DNA of 64,000 nt from the NCBI RefSeq assembly GCF_000751075.1, contig NZ_CCMG01000002.1, positions 1-64,000 on the forward strand. Reading direction: 5' to 3'. Below, one piece after another: positions 9,481 to 19,735 of this stretch. Every line of letters starts with the position of its first letter. The first letter of the stretch is position 1. Made by a program: the position numbers and the translations under genes. The DNA is from Rickettsia tamurae (lineage in GTDB: Bacteria > Pseudomonadota > Alphaproteobacteria > Rickettsiales > Rickettsiaceae). The notes below the pieces were generated by a model. The model was not told the origin of the DNA, searched no databases, and was given only the letters and a program-made list of their open reading frames with translations.

Positions 9481-10726
9481 TTTAAGACAAGAAATAGTAA
9501 CATTTGGCTGTAGACTTAATATTTATGAAAGTGAGATAATACGAAAAAACTTGGAATTGTCGGGTATCGATAATGTGGCAATATTCAATACTTGTGCGGT
9601 AACTAAAGCAGCTGAGAAACAAGCAAGACAAGCTATCCGCAAGGCTAAAAAAAATAATCCTGATTTAAAAATTATTGTTACCGGCTGTAGCGCTCAAGCA
9701 AGTCCGCAAATGTACGGTAATATGCCGGAAGTTGACAAAGTTATAGGTAATGAAGAGAAGTTATTACCTAATTACTACCAAATTACCGATGAAAAAATAA
9801 CAGTTAACGATATAATGTCGGTGAAAGAGACGGCAAGTCATTTAGTAAGTAGCTTTGACGGTAAATCTCGTGCTTTTATTCAGGTACAAAACGGTTGTGA
9901 TCATTTTTGTACTTTCTGTATTATCCCTTACGGTAGAGGTAAAAGTAGATCAGTAGCAATAGGAGCTATAGCAGAGCAGGTAAAGCATTTAGTATTAAAT
10001 GGCTTTAAAGAAGTAGTTTTTACCGGTGTCGATGTTACGGCTTACGGTAGTGATTTGCCGGGAAGTCCAACATTCGCACAAATGATTAAACGAGTTTTGA
10101 ATTTAGTCCCTGAATTAAAGAGGCTTAGATTATCTTCGATAGATGTGGCTGAAATAGATGATGAACTTTTTGAGCTTATAGCTTATAGTGAAAGGATAAT
10201 GCCGCATTTTCATATTAGCTTGCAAGCAGGCGACGATATGATATTAAAACGTATGAAAAGACGCCATAATAGAGCAAACGTAATAGAGTTTTGTCGAAAG
10301 CTGCGGGCAATAAGACCGGAAGTATCGTTTGGTGCGGATATTATAGCTGGTTTCCCGACGGAAACCCCTGAAATGTTTGAAAATACAAGAAAATTAATTT
10401 CAGAAGCGGAATTACAATATTTACATGTTTTTCCTTATTCGGAAAGAGAAGGGACGCCTGCAGTACGTATGCCGCAAGTACCTGAAAATATAAGAAAAGA
10501 AAGGGCAGAAATTTTAAGGCAAGAAGGGCAAAACCAGTTGATCGAATTCTTTAAAAAACATATAGGGCAGAAAGTGGAGTTATTAGTAGAGAATAATAAT
10601 ATTGCTCATACCGAGAATTTTATTCCGGTAAAGCTAGATAAACCTTTAGAAATAGGGCAGATATTTAAAGCGAAGTTGGTGGGGATAGAAGAGGGGTATA
10701 TGAGGTGCGTTGTCATTCCCTCATGA
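9470..10726 (+). CDS. mtaB: tRNA t6A37 methylthiotransferase MtaB
   Basis: Radical-SAM enzyme that adds a methylthio group to N6-threonylcarbamoyladenosine at tRNA position 37. Counting from the upstream GTG at 9455, the N-terminal iron-sulfur domain has Cys19 (TFGCRLN), Cys47 (FNTCAVT) and Cys78 (VTGCSAQ). The radical-SAM motif is CDHFCTFC (148-155), and a C-terminal TRAM-like domain follows. I prefer the GTG at 9470 because GGGG lies 9 bases before it, while 9455 has no ribosome site. Either way the gene overlaps dapF. A tRNA-modifying role fits MiaB-type proteins; the VTFGCRLN motif favours MtaB over MiaB or RimO. Confidence 0.93.
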   Translation: MSNNLRQEIVTFGCRLNIYESEIIRKNLELSGIDNVAIFNTCAVTKAAEKQARQAIRKAKKNNPDLKIIVTGCSAQASPQMYGNMPEVDKVIGNEEKLLPNYYQITDEKITVNDIMSVKETASHLVSSFDGKSRAFIQVQNGCDHFCTFCIIPYGRGKSRSVAIGAIAEQVKHLVLNGFKEVVFTGVDVTAYGSDLPGSPTFAQMIKRVLNLVPELKRLRLSSIDVAEIDDELFELIAYSERIMPHFHISLQAGDDMILKRMKRRHNRANVIEFCRKLRAIRPEVSFGADIIAGFPTETPEMFENTRKLISEAELQYLHVFPYSEREGTPAVRMPQVPENIRKERAEILRQEGQNQLIEFFKKHIGQKVELLVENNNIAHTENFIPVKLDKPLEIGQIFKAKLVGIEEGYMRCVVIPS

Positions 10727-10758
10727 GGTTTGCTTGCGTCGATCAAAAACGTCTTCGG

Positions 10759-10790
10759 TGTCATCCTGTGGACAAGCCACGGGATGACAG
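10759..10790. repeat. compact palindrome of the GTCATCCCGTGG family
   Basis: Only the two arms remain (TGTCATCCTGTGG, four-base loop, GCCACGGGATGACA). It makes a strong hairpin between mtaB and pheS and could act as a terminator or mRNA end, although no T run follows. Confidence 0.75.
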
Positions 10791-10814
10791 TGTTAACATA
10801 AAATAAAGAAAATC

Positions 10815-11867
10815 ATGGAAAAAAATATAGAAACAATATTAAGGTTTGCTGAGGAAAAAATCTTATTAGTACAAAGCTTAAAAGATCTGCAAGAATATAA
10901 AGTAAAATTTTTAGGCAAAAACGGTATAGTGACCGGTGAGCTTAAAAAATTAGGTAGTTTAAATGAACAGGAACGTAAAGAATTTGGCTTAAAAATCAAT
11001 AAATTAAAAGATAAAATACAGAATATAATAAAAGCAAAAGAAGAAATTTTAGAGGAGCAGGAACTAAATTTTAAACTTGCTGCCGATAAAATTGATTTAA
11101 CAATCCCTGCAAGAAGATATAAACAAGGTTCTATTCATCCAATAACACAATGTAGTGAGGAGTTAATACAAGTATTTTCACAGTTTGGTTTTACTATAGA
11201 AAACGGACCGAATATCGAGAATGATTTTCATAATTTTACCGCTCTCAATTTTGAAGATGATCATCCCGCAAGGCAAATGCATGATACTTTTTATTTGAAA
11301 GGTCAGGAAAATAATAAGCCGCTGTTATTACGTACTCATACCTCAACAGTGCAGATTAGAGCTATGAAAAACGGCAAACCGCCTTTTAGGTTTATAGCAC
11401 CGGGTAGGACTTATAGATCGGATTCGGATATGACGCATACGCCGATGTTCCACCAAATAGAAGGGCTTGTTATTGATAAAAATATCAATATGGGACATTT
11501 AAAATATGTTATCACGGAATTTATAAAAAGCTTTTTTGAAAATTCTAATATTGAACTACGTTTTAGACCCAGCTTTTTTCCATTTACCGAACCTTCTGCT
11601 GAAGTTGATATTCGGATGAATAAAAACGATAAATGGCTTGAGGTGCTAGGGTGCGGGATGGTTCATCCAAACGTACTTAAGAATGTTGGAATCGATAGCA
11701 GTGAGTATCAAGGCTTTGCTTTTGGGCTTGGAATAGAGCGTTTTGCGATGCTAAAATATAATATTAAAGATTTAAGACAATTTTTTGAAGGTGATATGCG
11801 TTGGCTTAGACATTATAACTTTACCTCATTTGATATACCGAATTTAGCAATGGGGTTAACAAAATGA
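10815..11867 (+). CDS. pheS: phenylalanine-tRNA ligase alpha subunit
   Basis: Catalytic subunit of the alpha2-beta2 enzyme that charges tRNA-Phe. The 350-residue protein has an N-terminal coiled coil (about 1-90). Class II motifs follow: motif 2 around [20 protein letters not shown] with HQIEG next to it, and motif 3 [16 protein letters not shown] near the C terminus. Length and motifs are normal. The TGA overlaps the ATG of pheT by four bases, as expected for stoichiometric production of the two subunits. Confidence 0.98.
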   Translation: MEKNIETILRFAEEKILLVQSLKDLQEYKVKFLGKNGIVTGELKKLGSLNEQERKEFGLKINKLKDKIQNIIKAKEEILEEQELNFKLAADKIDLTIPARRYKQGSIHPITQCSEELIQVFSQFGFTIENGPNIENDFHNFTALNFEDDHPARQMHDTFYLKGQENNKPLLLRTHTSTVQIRAMKNGKPPFRFIAPGRTYRSDSDMTHTPMFHQIEGLVIDKNINMGHLKYVITEFIKSFFENSNIELRFRPSFFPFTEPSAEVDIRMNKNDKWLEVLGCGMVHPNVLKNVGIDSSEYQGFAFGLGIERFAMLKYNIKDLRQFFEGDMRWLRHYNFTSFDIPNLAMGLTK

Positions 11868-14368
11868 AATTTACTTTATCATGGTTAAAACAATTTTTAG
11901 AGACATCGGCTTCGGTTATTGAAATTGCCGAGGCCCTAACAGCTATCGGCCTTGAAGTAGAAGAGGTGATAGATAAGGCAGGGGAGTTACAAAAATTTGA
12001 AGTAGCATATATAGCAAGTACTAAACCTCACCCCTCAGCTGATAAATTAAAGCTTTGTGATGTTGAGACTAAAAGCGGTATGCTACAAATAGTTTGTGGT
12101 GCGAGTAATGTAAGAGCAGGTATAAAAGTAGTACTTGCAAATATCGGAATAGAAATACCAAACGGTAAATTTAAGATTAAGGAATCTGTTATTAGAGGCG
12201 AAAAAAGCTGCGGTATGCTTTGCTCTGAAAAGGAATTACTGATAGCTTCAGAGTCTGAAGGGATTATAGAGCTACCTGAAGATGCTGCGGTTGGAGAGAA
12301 TTTTACTAAATATTACGGTTTAGATGATCCGGTATTTATTATTAACGTTACTCCTAACCGAGGTGATGCACTTGGAGTTTACGGCATTGCAAGAGATTTA
12401 GCAGCTAAAGGAATAGGAATACTTAAAGAGCTAGAAATTTCGGAAATAAAGAGTACATTCATTTCTAAAATGAAGCTTAACGTGCAAGATAAAGAAGCCT
12501 GCCCGTTATTTACTTTTAGAGAAATAAGAAATTTAAAAAATAAACCAAGCCCTGATTGGTTACGGAAATTATTAAAAAATGTCGGGGTAAAAACTATTTC
12601 AAGCTTAGTGGATGTAACAAATTATATTTCCTATAGCTTCGGGCAGCCTATGCATGCTTACGATGCGGATAGGATAAAAGGAGAGATTACTGTAGCACGT
12701 CATTGTAATCGTCATCGCGAGGAAAAACAATTGTCATCCCGCGGCTTGACTGCGGGATCCAATGAAATTACTAGTGCTGTAAGTTGTTCTATGGATACCG
12801 TGGTCAAGCCACGGTATGACAAGGATGACGCAGTTACTTTCCGCGCCCTAAATGGTAAAGAATATTTACTTACTGAAAATGATTTAGCTATAAAAGATGA
12901 AAGCGGTATTCAAGGTCTGGCTGGTGTCATTGGCGGGGTTGATAGTAGTTGTACTGATAGTACGAATAATATAATACTCGAAGCTGCTTGTTTTAATGCT
13001 AAAATGGTTGCAACTAGCGGGCGAAGATTCCAAATTGATACGGATGCTAGATATCGTAATGAGCGTAATATCGATAGAAATTTTACAGAAAAGGCTTTGG
13101 ACATAGCAACTAATCTTATTTTGTCAATATGCGGAAACGGTGAAGTGTCGGAAGTAGTGAAAGTCGGTGAAAAAGAGTCACAAAAAAAATCTTTAGATTT
13201 TTCAGCATGCTATTTAGAAAAAATTACAGGAATTAAATTAAATATCAAAGAGATAGAAGCTATGTTAAATAAACTAGGATTTATTACGGATGTTAAAGGT
13301 GAGATTATAAAGGTAATAGCTCCTTCTTGGCGTCACGATATAACTATTTTAGAAGATATAGCTGAAGAAATCGCTCGTATTTACGGCTATGATAAAATAG
13401 AGAGTATAAAATTACCCAAACTAGACCAAGATAATAATAAGCTAAGAGAGCATAAAAGAATATCTAGTTTTAAAAGGATATTAGCAAGCAAAGGCTATGA
13501 TGAGGTAGTAACTAATTCTTTTATGAGTAGCGAAGATGCAAAGTTGTTTGCTGAATTAAAAGAAGAGTTATTTTTGCTTAATTCTATTAGCATAGGAGAC
13601 AATTATATGCGTCCTACTATACTACCAAATTTGTTAAGTATAGTAAGTAAAAATCTAGCACGCTCTATAAAAGATATGGCTTTTTTTGAAGTTGGACCGA
13701 GTTTTGTAGATTTAAATACGGAAGCAACTTATTTGACGGCAATTATAAGCGGTTCATATAATAATAAAGATCCTCATTCGCTTGGACGGGGCTATGATGT
13801 TTTTGATCTTAAAGGCGATTTAGAGCTGGTAGTTGATTATGCAGGACTATCTATAGATAAATGTATAGCAACAAATGGGGCAGCATTGCCACAATATTAT
13901 CATCCAACCAGAGCAGTAAATATAGGGCTTGGTAAAAATTTATTAGGTCATTTTGGGCAGATACACCCTAAAATCTTGAAATATTACGATATTAATCAGG
14001 AAATATTCGCATTCGAGCTAAATATTACGAATTTGCCGTTGATAAAAGCTAAATTCGGTAAAAGAGACGAATTTGCAGTATCGGATTTTCAAGCTAATTT
14101 TAGAGATTACGCATTTATTGTTGATCAAGATCATAGAGTCGGTGAAATAATATCATATATAAATAATTTTAATAAAAAGCTTGTCAAATCAGTTATATTA
14201 TTTGATATTTATAGCGGTGATAAATTACCTGAAGGTAAAAAATCTATAGCGGTTAAAATAGAGCTACAAGCAGATGATCGGACGTTATCTGATACTGATT
14301 TAAATTCGTTCAGTAAAGATTTAATTGCTGCCATCTCGCAAAAATTTCAAGGAACATTAAGAGAATAG
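11864..14368 (+). CDS. pheT: phenylalanine-tRNA ligase beta subunit with palindromic-element insert
   Basis: Tetramer partner of PheS, responsible for tRNA binding and editing. The N-terminal tRNA-binding OB domain lies at about 39-150 ([13 protein letters not shown]). The B3/4 and B5 domains follow (including [20 protein letters not shown]), and a C-terminal anticodon-binding FDX-ACB domain (about 740-834) ends the protein. Between [11 protein letters not shown] and [12 protein letters not shown] an in-frame insert of roughly 40 residues is encoded by a palindromic element (residues about 281-325, containing [11 protein letters not shown]). The frame is otherwise intact and the gene is essential, so the insert must be tolerated or processed. 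Confidence 0.97.
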   Translation: MKFTLSWLKQFLETSASVIEIAEALTAIGLEVEEVIDKAGELQKFEVAYIASTKPHPSADKLKLCDVETKSGMLQIVCGASNVRAGIKVVLANIGIEIPNGKFKIKESVIRGEKSCGMLCSEKELLIASESEGIIELPEDAAVGENFTKYYGLDDPVFIINVTPNRGDALGVYGIARDLAAKGIGILKELEISEIKSTFISKMKLNVQDKEACPLFTFREIRNLKNKPSPDWLRKLLKNVGVKTISSLVDVTNYISYSFGQPMHAYDADRIKGEITVARHCNRHREEKQLSSRGLTAGSNEITSAVSCSMDTVVKPRYDKDDAVTFRALNGKEYLLTENDLAIKDESGIQGLAGVIGGVDSSCTDSTNNIILEAACFNAKMVATSGRRFQIDTDARYRNERNIDRNFTEKALDIATNLILSICGNGEVSEVVKVGEKESQKKSLDFSACYLEKITGIKLNIKEIEAMLNKLGFITDVKGEIIKVIAPSWRHDITILEDIAEEIARIYGYDKIESIKLPKLDQDNNKLREHKRISSFKRILASKGYDEVVTNSFMSSEDAKLFAELKEELFLLNSISIGDNYMRPTILPNLLSIVSKNLARSIKDMAFFEVGPSFVDLNTEATYLTAIISGSYNNKDPHSLGRGYDVFDLKGDLELVVDYAGLSIDKCIATNGAALPQYYHPTRAVNIGLGKNLLGHFGQIHPKILKYYDINQEIFAFELNITNLPLIKAKFGKRDEFAVSDFQANFRDYAFIVDQDHRVGEIISYINNFNKKLVKSVILFDIYSGDKLPEGKKSIAVKIELQADDRTLSDTDLNSFSKDLIAAISQKFQGTLRE
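12732..12821. repeat. palindromic element in frame inside pheT
   Basis: TGTCATCCCGCGGCTTGACT and GGTCAAGCCACGGTATGACA are the inverted ends; the length of 90 bases is 30 codons. Flanking bases (CGTCATCGCGAGGAAAAAC before it) look like the end of the CGTCATTGCGAG family, so the insert may be composite. Confidence 0.88.
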
Positions 14369-14372
14369 CAAT

Positions 14373-15512
14373 ATGTTAAAATTAATAGTTGAAACAAAAA
14401 CGTTAGTTCAGTCCCTAGGGTTTGCAAGTTCTGTTGTTGAAAAACGTAATGTAATACCTGAGTATGCAAACATTAAATTATCGGCAAAAGACGGCAATCT
14501 GGAACTTAGTTCTACTAATATGGATTTGTACTTAAGTCAAAAAATAGCAGTACAGGTAGTAAGTGAAGGCGAACTTACCGTTTCTACGAAAACTCTAAAT
14601 GATATAGTCCGAAAACTTCCGGATTCCGAGCTTACATTAACAGATCTCGGTACAACGGGACTTGAGATCAAAGGAAAAAATTGTAAATTTAATTTATTTA
14701 CTTTGCCGGTTAGTTCTTTTCCTGCAATGGATAGTATTAATCCTGAGGCAAGTTTTAAAATTTCCTGCACGGATTTTGCTAAAATAATCGAATCGACAAA
14801 ATTTTCGATTTCTTTAGATGAAACTCGTTATAATTTAAACGGTGTTTATTTACACATAAAAGACAAAGAGTTTTGTTCGGCAAGTACCGATGGGCATAGA
14901 CTTTCGATTTCATGGGTAGCATTAGAAAAACAAATAAAGAATTTTGGAGTTATATTACCGCAAAAAAGTGCAGAGGAAATTTTAAAAATAGTTAAAGATC
15001 CTAAAAATATAAATGAAGATATAGAAATTTTATTAAGTAGCAATAAGATTAAGTTTATATGTAACGAAAATACTATTATGCTATCAAAGCTTATAGACGG
15101 TATTTTCCCTAATTATAGTGCTTTTATTCCGGAAAGCAGTAGCTCAAAATTAGTAATTAATCGAAAAATATTTGCAGATAGTATAGAAAGGATAGCGATA
15201 ATAACCGTTGAAAAATTTAGAGCGGTAAAATTATCGTTATCTCGTGAAACCTTAGAGATTAGTGCCGTCGGTGAAGCAAGAGGTAACGCAAAAGAGGTTA
15301 TTAATTCTTCACAAGATAAGGAAAGTTTTTATGAATATAATAGTGATGAGTCTTTAGCTATAGGCTTTAATCCGCAATATTTGGAAGATGTCTTAAAAGC
15401 AGTGAAATCGGATTTAGTAGAACTATATTTTTCAGATGTTTCAGCACCGGTACTTATTAAATTTCCTGAGAATCCTAAAGATATTTTTGTCGTCATGCCT
15501 GTTAAGGTGTAG
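14373..15512 (+). CDS. dnaN: DNA polymerase III beta sliding clamp
   Basis: Ring clamp that tethers DNA polymerase III and other repair proteins to DNA. The 379-residue protein has the three tandem clamp folds, with [10 protein letters not shown] in domain 1, LNGVYLHI and STDGHRLS in domain 2, and the usual end ...[11 protein letters not shown]. Normal length, complete. It starts four bases after the pheT stop, so it is probably translated from the same message. A repeat follows the stop. Confidence 0.97.
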   Translation: MLKLIVETKTLVQSLGFASSVVEKRNVIPEYANIKLSAKDGNLELSSTNMDLYLSQKIAVQVVSEGELTVSTKTLNDIVRKLPDSELTLTDLGTTGLEIKGKNCKFNLFTLPVSSFPAMDSINPEASFKISCTDFAKIIESTKFSISLDETRYNLNGVYLHIKDKEFCSASTDGHRLSISWVALEKQIKNFGVILPQKSAEEILKIVKDPKNINEDIEILLSSNKIKFICNENTIMLSKLIDGIFPNYSAFIPESSSSKLVINRKIFADSIERIAIITVEKFRAVKLSLSRETLEISAVGEARGNAKEVINSSQDKESFYEYNSDESLAIGFNPQYLEDVLKAVKSDLVELYFSDVSAPVLIKFPENPKDIFVVMPVKV

Positions 15513-15536
15513 TCTTGTTACATGGATCAGTTTTTC

Positions 15537-15644
15537 CGTCATTGCGAGAAGGCATTGTTGCGTGGATCAATTTCACCTGTGTCACCCCGTGGTCAAGCCA
15601 CGGGGTGACACATTGGGTTTTTACCGGTCCACACAAGAATGACA
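15537..15644. repeat. composite palindromic repeat region after dnaN
   Basis: The compact palindrome TGTCACCCCGTGG...CCACGGGGTGACA (15580-15610) is enclosed by a left flank CGTCATTGCGAGAAGGCATTG and a right flank CACAAGAATGACA. A strong hairpin between dnaN and the next gene. Confidence 0.75.
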
Positions 15645-15727
15645 TATTAGTTATGTTCAAATAATTTTTGACTAATAGCCAAAGCTTCTCTATTATTTCC
15701 CTCAAGCACACTAATTAAATATTGGTT

Positions 15728-16231
15728 ATGAAGAAAATTATCGGATTATTTTTTGTAATTATACTTAGTGCAATAAGTACTAGTATCTTAGCGGATGATT
15801 ATCCAAAAACAGAACGAGAGCAGAAATGGGACGAAGTAGGTTCTATAGCAGGTGAAGAAGGATTAGTTTTTAGACCGGGCAGGGTAAAAAACGAATCTAC
15901 TAAAGCTGTAGGAGGCTCGGTTAATAAATATCTTTGGCAAGCAGCATTAGAGACTATAAGTTTTGCTCCTCTTGCATCAGCTGACTCAAACGGCGGCGTG
16001 ATTATTACGGAATGGTATAGCCCACGCTCTAATCCTAATTTTCGATTTAAAATAAATATATTTATTAAAGACGATGTAATAAGCCCTGATTCAATTGAAG
16101 TGAAAGTATTTGAAGAAATGCTTAAAAATAAACAATGGGTACTTAATGGAAACACCTCAAATCTTGCTATCACGCTTGAAGATAAAATTTTAAGAAAAGC
16201 TAGAGATATATATATTAATAGTGCGAGGTAA
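15728..16231 (+). CDS. DUF3576-domain exported protein
   Basis: Function unknown. About 167 residues with an N-terminal signal sequence (KKIIGLFFVIILSAISTSILA, cleavage after about residue 22). A compact domain follows, including VNKYLWQAALETISFAPLASAD and GGVIITEWYSP, which match my recollection of the alphaproteobacterial DUF3576 family. I choose the ATG at 15728; a TTG six bases upstream is also open. It probably acts in the periplasm or at the outer membrane. It is flanked by repeats on both sides, so it is likely transcribed on its own or by read-through from dnaN. Confidence 0.85.
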   Translation: MKKIIGLFFVIILSAISTSILADDYPKTEREQKWDEVGSIAGEEGLVFRPGRVKNESTKAVGGSVNKYLWQAALETISFAPLASADSNGGVIITEWYSPRSNPNFRFKINIFIKDDVISPDSIEVKVFEEMLKNKQWVLNGNTSNLAITLEDKILRKARDIYINSAR

Positions 16232-16242
16232 TAACAGTATTT

Positions 16243-16336
16243 CCGTCATTGCGAGGAAATTGCATAGCAATTGACGAAGCAATCTCAGGATATTTGATGA
16301 GATTGCCGAGCAGTCTACGACTACTCGCAATGACGG
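16243..16336. repeat. palindromic element, CGTCATTGCGAG family
   Basis: CGTCATTGCGAGGAAATTGC at the left, GACTACTCGCAATGACG at the right, with GAAGCAATCTCAGG inside. Lies between the DUF3576 gene and leuS. Confidence 0.88.
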
Positions 16337-16361
16337 TGCAGCATATAAATTATAAAAAAAC

Positions 16362-18866
16362 ATGAACCAAATAGAACAAAAATGGCAGCAAATTTGGCAA
16401 GAAGAAAAAGCTTTTGAAGTATCAAACGAGAGTAGCAAGCCAAAATATTACGTACTTGAAATGTTGCCTTATCCTTCCGGTAAAATCCATGTAGGTCATG
16501 TACGCAACTATTCTATAGGTGATGTTATTGCAAGGTTTATGACTATGCAAGGTTTTAACGTGCTTCATCCGATGGGCTGGGATGCTTTTGGGCTACCTGC
16601 CGAAAATGCCGCAATAAAAAATAATTCTCATCCGAAAGATTGGACTTATTCTAATATCGAGAATATGAAAAAGCAGCTAAAATCTATGGGTTTTTCTTAT
16701 GATTGGTCTAGAGAGATAAATAGTTGTGATCCTGAGTATTATAAACATGAGCAGAAATTCTTTTTAGAGCTTTATGAACGAAATCTTGCTTATCAAAAAG
16801 AATCACTTGTTAATTGGGATCCGGTTGATAATACCGTTCTTGCGAATGAGCAAGTTGTAGACGGTCGTGGTTGGCGTTCAGGTGCAATTGTTGAGAAACG
16901 CTATTTAAAGCAATGGTTCTTAAAAATCACCGATTATGCTGAAGAATTATTAAACGAAATTCAGAATTTAAAAGAGTGGCCTGAAGCTGTTCGGTCTATG
17001 CAAGAGAAATGGATAGGTAAATCGATAGGTGCTAACTTTCATTTCAAAATTAAGGATAATGAAGATACTACTATAGAAGTATTCTCAACCAAACCTGAAA
17101 CTATTTTCGGAGCTGGCTTTATAGGAATTGCCTTTAATCATCCGATAATAGAACGGTTAGTTTCCAAAACACCTGAGATACTAGCTTTTATAACTAAATG
17201 TTCACATATTACAGGAAGTAGCGAACTAGAAAAGGCTGAAAAAGAGGGAGTGTTTACCGGTCTTTATGTCATTCATCCTTTTGACTCTAATATAATATTG
17301 CCGGTTATTATTACGAATTTCGTGTTAATGGATTACGGCACTGGTGCTGTTTTCGGTTGTCCTGCTCATGACGAACGTGACCATGAATTAGCCGTTAAAA
17401 TGAATTTACCTATTAAACAAGTAATAAAAGCAGATATTGATGTACAAAAGACCGCTTACACGGAAGATGGAATTTTGGTTAACTCAGATTTTCTAAACGG
17501 CTTAACTAGTAATGAAGCAAAACAAAAAATCATTGGGGAATTTGAGAAACTAGGTATAGGTAAACGCAGCGTAAATTATCGTCTAAAAGATTGGGGGATT
17601 TCTCGTCAACGCTTTTGGGGATGTCCTATTCCTATGATTCACTGCGAAGCTTGCGGCATAGTTCCCGTACCTTACAAAGACTTACCCGTTACGTTACCTG
17701 ATGACGTAAATTTTGATGGTCACGGTAATCCGCTTGATCATCATCCTAGTTGGAAACATGTTAATTGTCCGAAATGCGATAAGCCGGCTGTTCGTGAAAC
17801 CGATACTTTTGATACATTTTTTGAATCATCTTGGTATTTTACGAGATATTGCAATAGCAATACTACAGATATGACCGATAAAAAAGCTTGTGATTATTGG
17901 CTACCGGTCGATAAATATATAGGCGGCATAGAGCATGCGGTAATGCATTTATTATATGCAAGGTTTTTCACTAAGGTAATGAACGAACAGAATTACGTAA
18001 GCGTTCGTGAGCCTTTTAAAGGATTATTTACTCAAGGGATGGTGTTACATGCTACTTATAAAGACGAGCATAATAATTGGTTATATCCTGAAGAAGTAGT
18101 TAAAAAAGGTAATGAATTTTTTCATAAAGAAAGCAATAATAGAGTAGTGCAGGGACGCATTGAGAAGATGAGTAAATCTAAAAAGAACCTCATCGATCTT
18201 GAGACAATGCAAGAGCAATACGGGGCAGATGCGATTAGGTTTTTTGTGCTGTCCGATAGTCCGCCTGAGAAAGATCTAGAATGGTCGGCAAGCGGTATTG
18301 AAGGCTGCTCACGTTTTATTAATAGGCTTGAGCATATGTTTGAGGCGATAGATTCTTTAAAAGATGATATAACTGAAATTAGTAAAGAGTTAAATAGATT
18401 AGTACATTTTACAATAAAGCATGTCGCCGAAGATATAAAGCATTTTGCCCTAAACAGAGCAATAGCACGTATGCGTGAGCTTTCTAATGCTATATCTGCT
18501 GAAATATCCAAAGATAAAATTGATGTTAAAACCGTAAGGCATGGCTTTAATGTTTTAGTACAGCTACTAAATCCTTTTATCCCGCATATTACGGAAGAAA
18601 TTTGGCAGAAGCTTGGCAATAAAGAGCGATTATATAATTCGTCTTTTCCTGCATTTGATGAATCAATGCTAGAGTTAGATACATATATTATGGCAGTGCA
18701 GGTTAACGGCAAACTCCGTGATACCTATGAGTTTAAAACTTCCTTAAGTGAAGATGAAATAAAGCAAATTACCGTCAGTCTGCCAAAGGTACAAAAGTTC
18801 TTAGAGGGAAAAGAACTGAAGAAGATTATCCTCGTTCCTCGTAAAATTGTGAATATTATTGTTTGA
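16362..18866 (+). CDS. leuS: leucine-tRNA ligase
   Basis: Charges tRNA-Leu and edits mischarged tRNA. The 834-residue class I synthetase shows the HIGH-type motif HVGH (43-46, in PYPSGKIHVGHVRNYSIGD). The CP1 editing domain has the conserved GTGAVFGCPAHDERD. A zinc-type segment is seen (CEACGIVPVP, CPKCDKPAVRETDTFDTF), KMSKS starts at residue 602, and an anticodon-binding domain and C-terminal extension close the protein. Complete, normal length; the upstream gap holds a repeat. Confidence 0.98.
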   Translation: MNQIEQKWQQIWQEEKAFEVSNESSKPKYYVLEMLPYPSGKIHVGHVRNYSIGDVIARFMTMQGFNVLHPMGWDAFGLPAENAAIKNNSHPKDWTYSNIENMKKQLKSMGFSYDWSREINSCDPEYYKHEQKFFLELYERNLAYQKESLVNWDPVDNTVLANEQVVDGRGWRSGAIVEKRYLKQWFLKITDYAEELLNEIQNLKEWPEAVRSMQEKWIGKSIGANFHFKIKDNEDTTIEVFSTKPETIFGAGFIGIAFNHPIIERLVSKTPEILAFITKCSHITGSSELEKAEKEGVFTGLYVIHPFDSNIILPVIITNFVLMDYGTGAVFGCPAHDERDHELAVKMNLPIKQVIKADIDVQKTAYTEDGILVNSDFLNGLTSNEAKQKIIGEFEKLGIGKRSVNYRLKDWGISRQRFWGCPIPMIHCEACGIVPVPYKDLPVTLPDDVNFDGHGNPLDHHPSWKHVNCPKCDKPAVRETDTFDTFFESSWYFTRYCNSNTTDMTDKKACDYWLPVDKYIGGIEHAVMHLLYARFFTKVMNEQNYVSVREPFKGLFTQGMVLHATYKDEHNNWLYPEEVVKKGNEFFHKESNNRVVQGRIEKMSKSKKNLIDLETMQEQYGADAIRFFVLSDSPPEKDLEWSASGIEGCSRFINRLEHMFEAIDSLKDDITEISKELNRLVHFTIKHVAEDIKHFALNRAIARMRELSNAISAEISKDKIDVKTVRHGFNVLVQLLNPFIPHITEEIWQKLGNKERLYNSSFPAFDESMLELDTYIMAVQVNGKLRDTYEFKTSLSEDEIKQITVSLPKVQKFLEGKELKKIILVPRKIVNIIV

Positions 18867-18901
18867 AGTGAAAGATTGTGGGGATTAAAAACTAGTCAGA
18901 A

Positions 18902-18996
18902 TGTCATACCATGGTCCTTCCATGGTATCCAGCTAAAATACTAAATTTAGTACTTTAAGTTGTTTCTAGATACCGTGGTCAAGCTGCAGTATGACA
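18902..18996. repeat. palindromic element, GTCATCCCGTGG family (diverged)
   Basis: TGTCATACCATGGTCCTTCC at the left and GGTCAAGCTGCAGTATGACA at the right. Arms no longer pair perfectly. Lies after leuS. Confidence 0.75.
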
Positions 18997-19016
18997 CCTA
19001 GCATACTTTTATTGCA

Positions 19017-19390
19017 TTACCACCATACTAACCCAAAAAAAGTAGTATTACCTAAAACCACCTCCTCATGTTTATCTAATGAAGAGTCATAATGCTTCGT
19101 CTCATTTATAAAGTTACTGCAATTATTATGGTAAGTACATTTTGAAGCACCCTTATAACTCTGATAAGATGAAGTTTCATAATGCCCTAGATCTTCTCTA
19201 AGGTAATAGTAAATATTGTCTGTTATTGGCATTAATACTTTATCTATTATATAATTTATAATTGGCTGCCCACCAAAATGCGGCAAAAACACCGTCATCA
19301 ATACTTAAAGTGTATTCTTCTGTTTCACAAGTTATAACCCTAGGATAACAGAGGTTTGCTATACTATCTAGACTTAGATTTAAATTTAAA
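19017..19390 (-). pseudogene. remnant of a small protein gene, unknown family
   Basis: Two minus-strand frames overlap as if one gene had been shifted. Upstream, bases about 19380-19260 read SLDSIANLCYPRVITCETEEY and then DDGVFAAFWW; downstream, 19301-19017 reads 94 codons that include LREDLGHYETSSYQSYKG and end FFGLVWW. I do not recognise the protein; its aromatic end and cysteines may suit an exported protein, which is a guess. The stretch from 19391 to 19735 has no gene: it holds an RPE1-like repeat and A+T-rich sequence. Confidence 0.35.
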
Positions 19391-19476
19391 TCTTACTCTG
19401 AATCTAGCACATCTATTTTTTTCTATTAGTCATAAAGATCCCCTTTTTAGTTACTAATTAATTAAACTTTTTATAT

Positions 19477-19598
19477 AACTTGCTTCTAAGGGTAAATTTG
19501 TATGTCAATCCGGTACTTGCATCCTCACGTACTTTTAGGTACAACTGTGGCAGGTAAGCACTTCCGTGTTTCCTTCAAATTCTTCCTTATTAGCTACA
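19477..19598. repeat. degenerate RPE1-like element, reverse orientation
   Basis: Compared with the inverse of the insert in the aldehyde dehydrogenase gene (48318-48455), it shares ordered blocks: CTTGCTTCTA, then GGTAAATTTG, TCAATCCGGTACTTGCATCC, TCACGTA, and finally TTCAAATTCTTCC. It lies between the 19.0-19.4 kb remnant and the RNase D-like gene. Confidence 0.75.
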
Positions 19599-19735
19599 TT
19601 ATGCAATAAGTCTATTGTAGGCTAAGTAATTTAAAAAAATCAATTAGCCTCTTAAATAAAGTGCAGGATTTTATACCTGAAGTCAATTTATTATGTTAAT
19701 AATTTAATATTTTTATTAACTTATCTTAATTTAAA

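Noticed and set aside
18122-18712. 196-codon antisense frame inside leuS
   Set aside because: leuS is complete with catalytic motifs in the sense frame; the antisense frame has no support.
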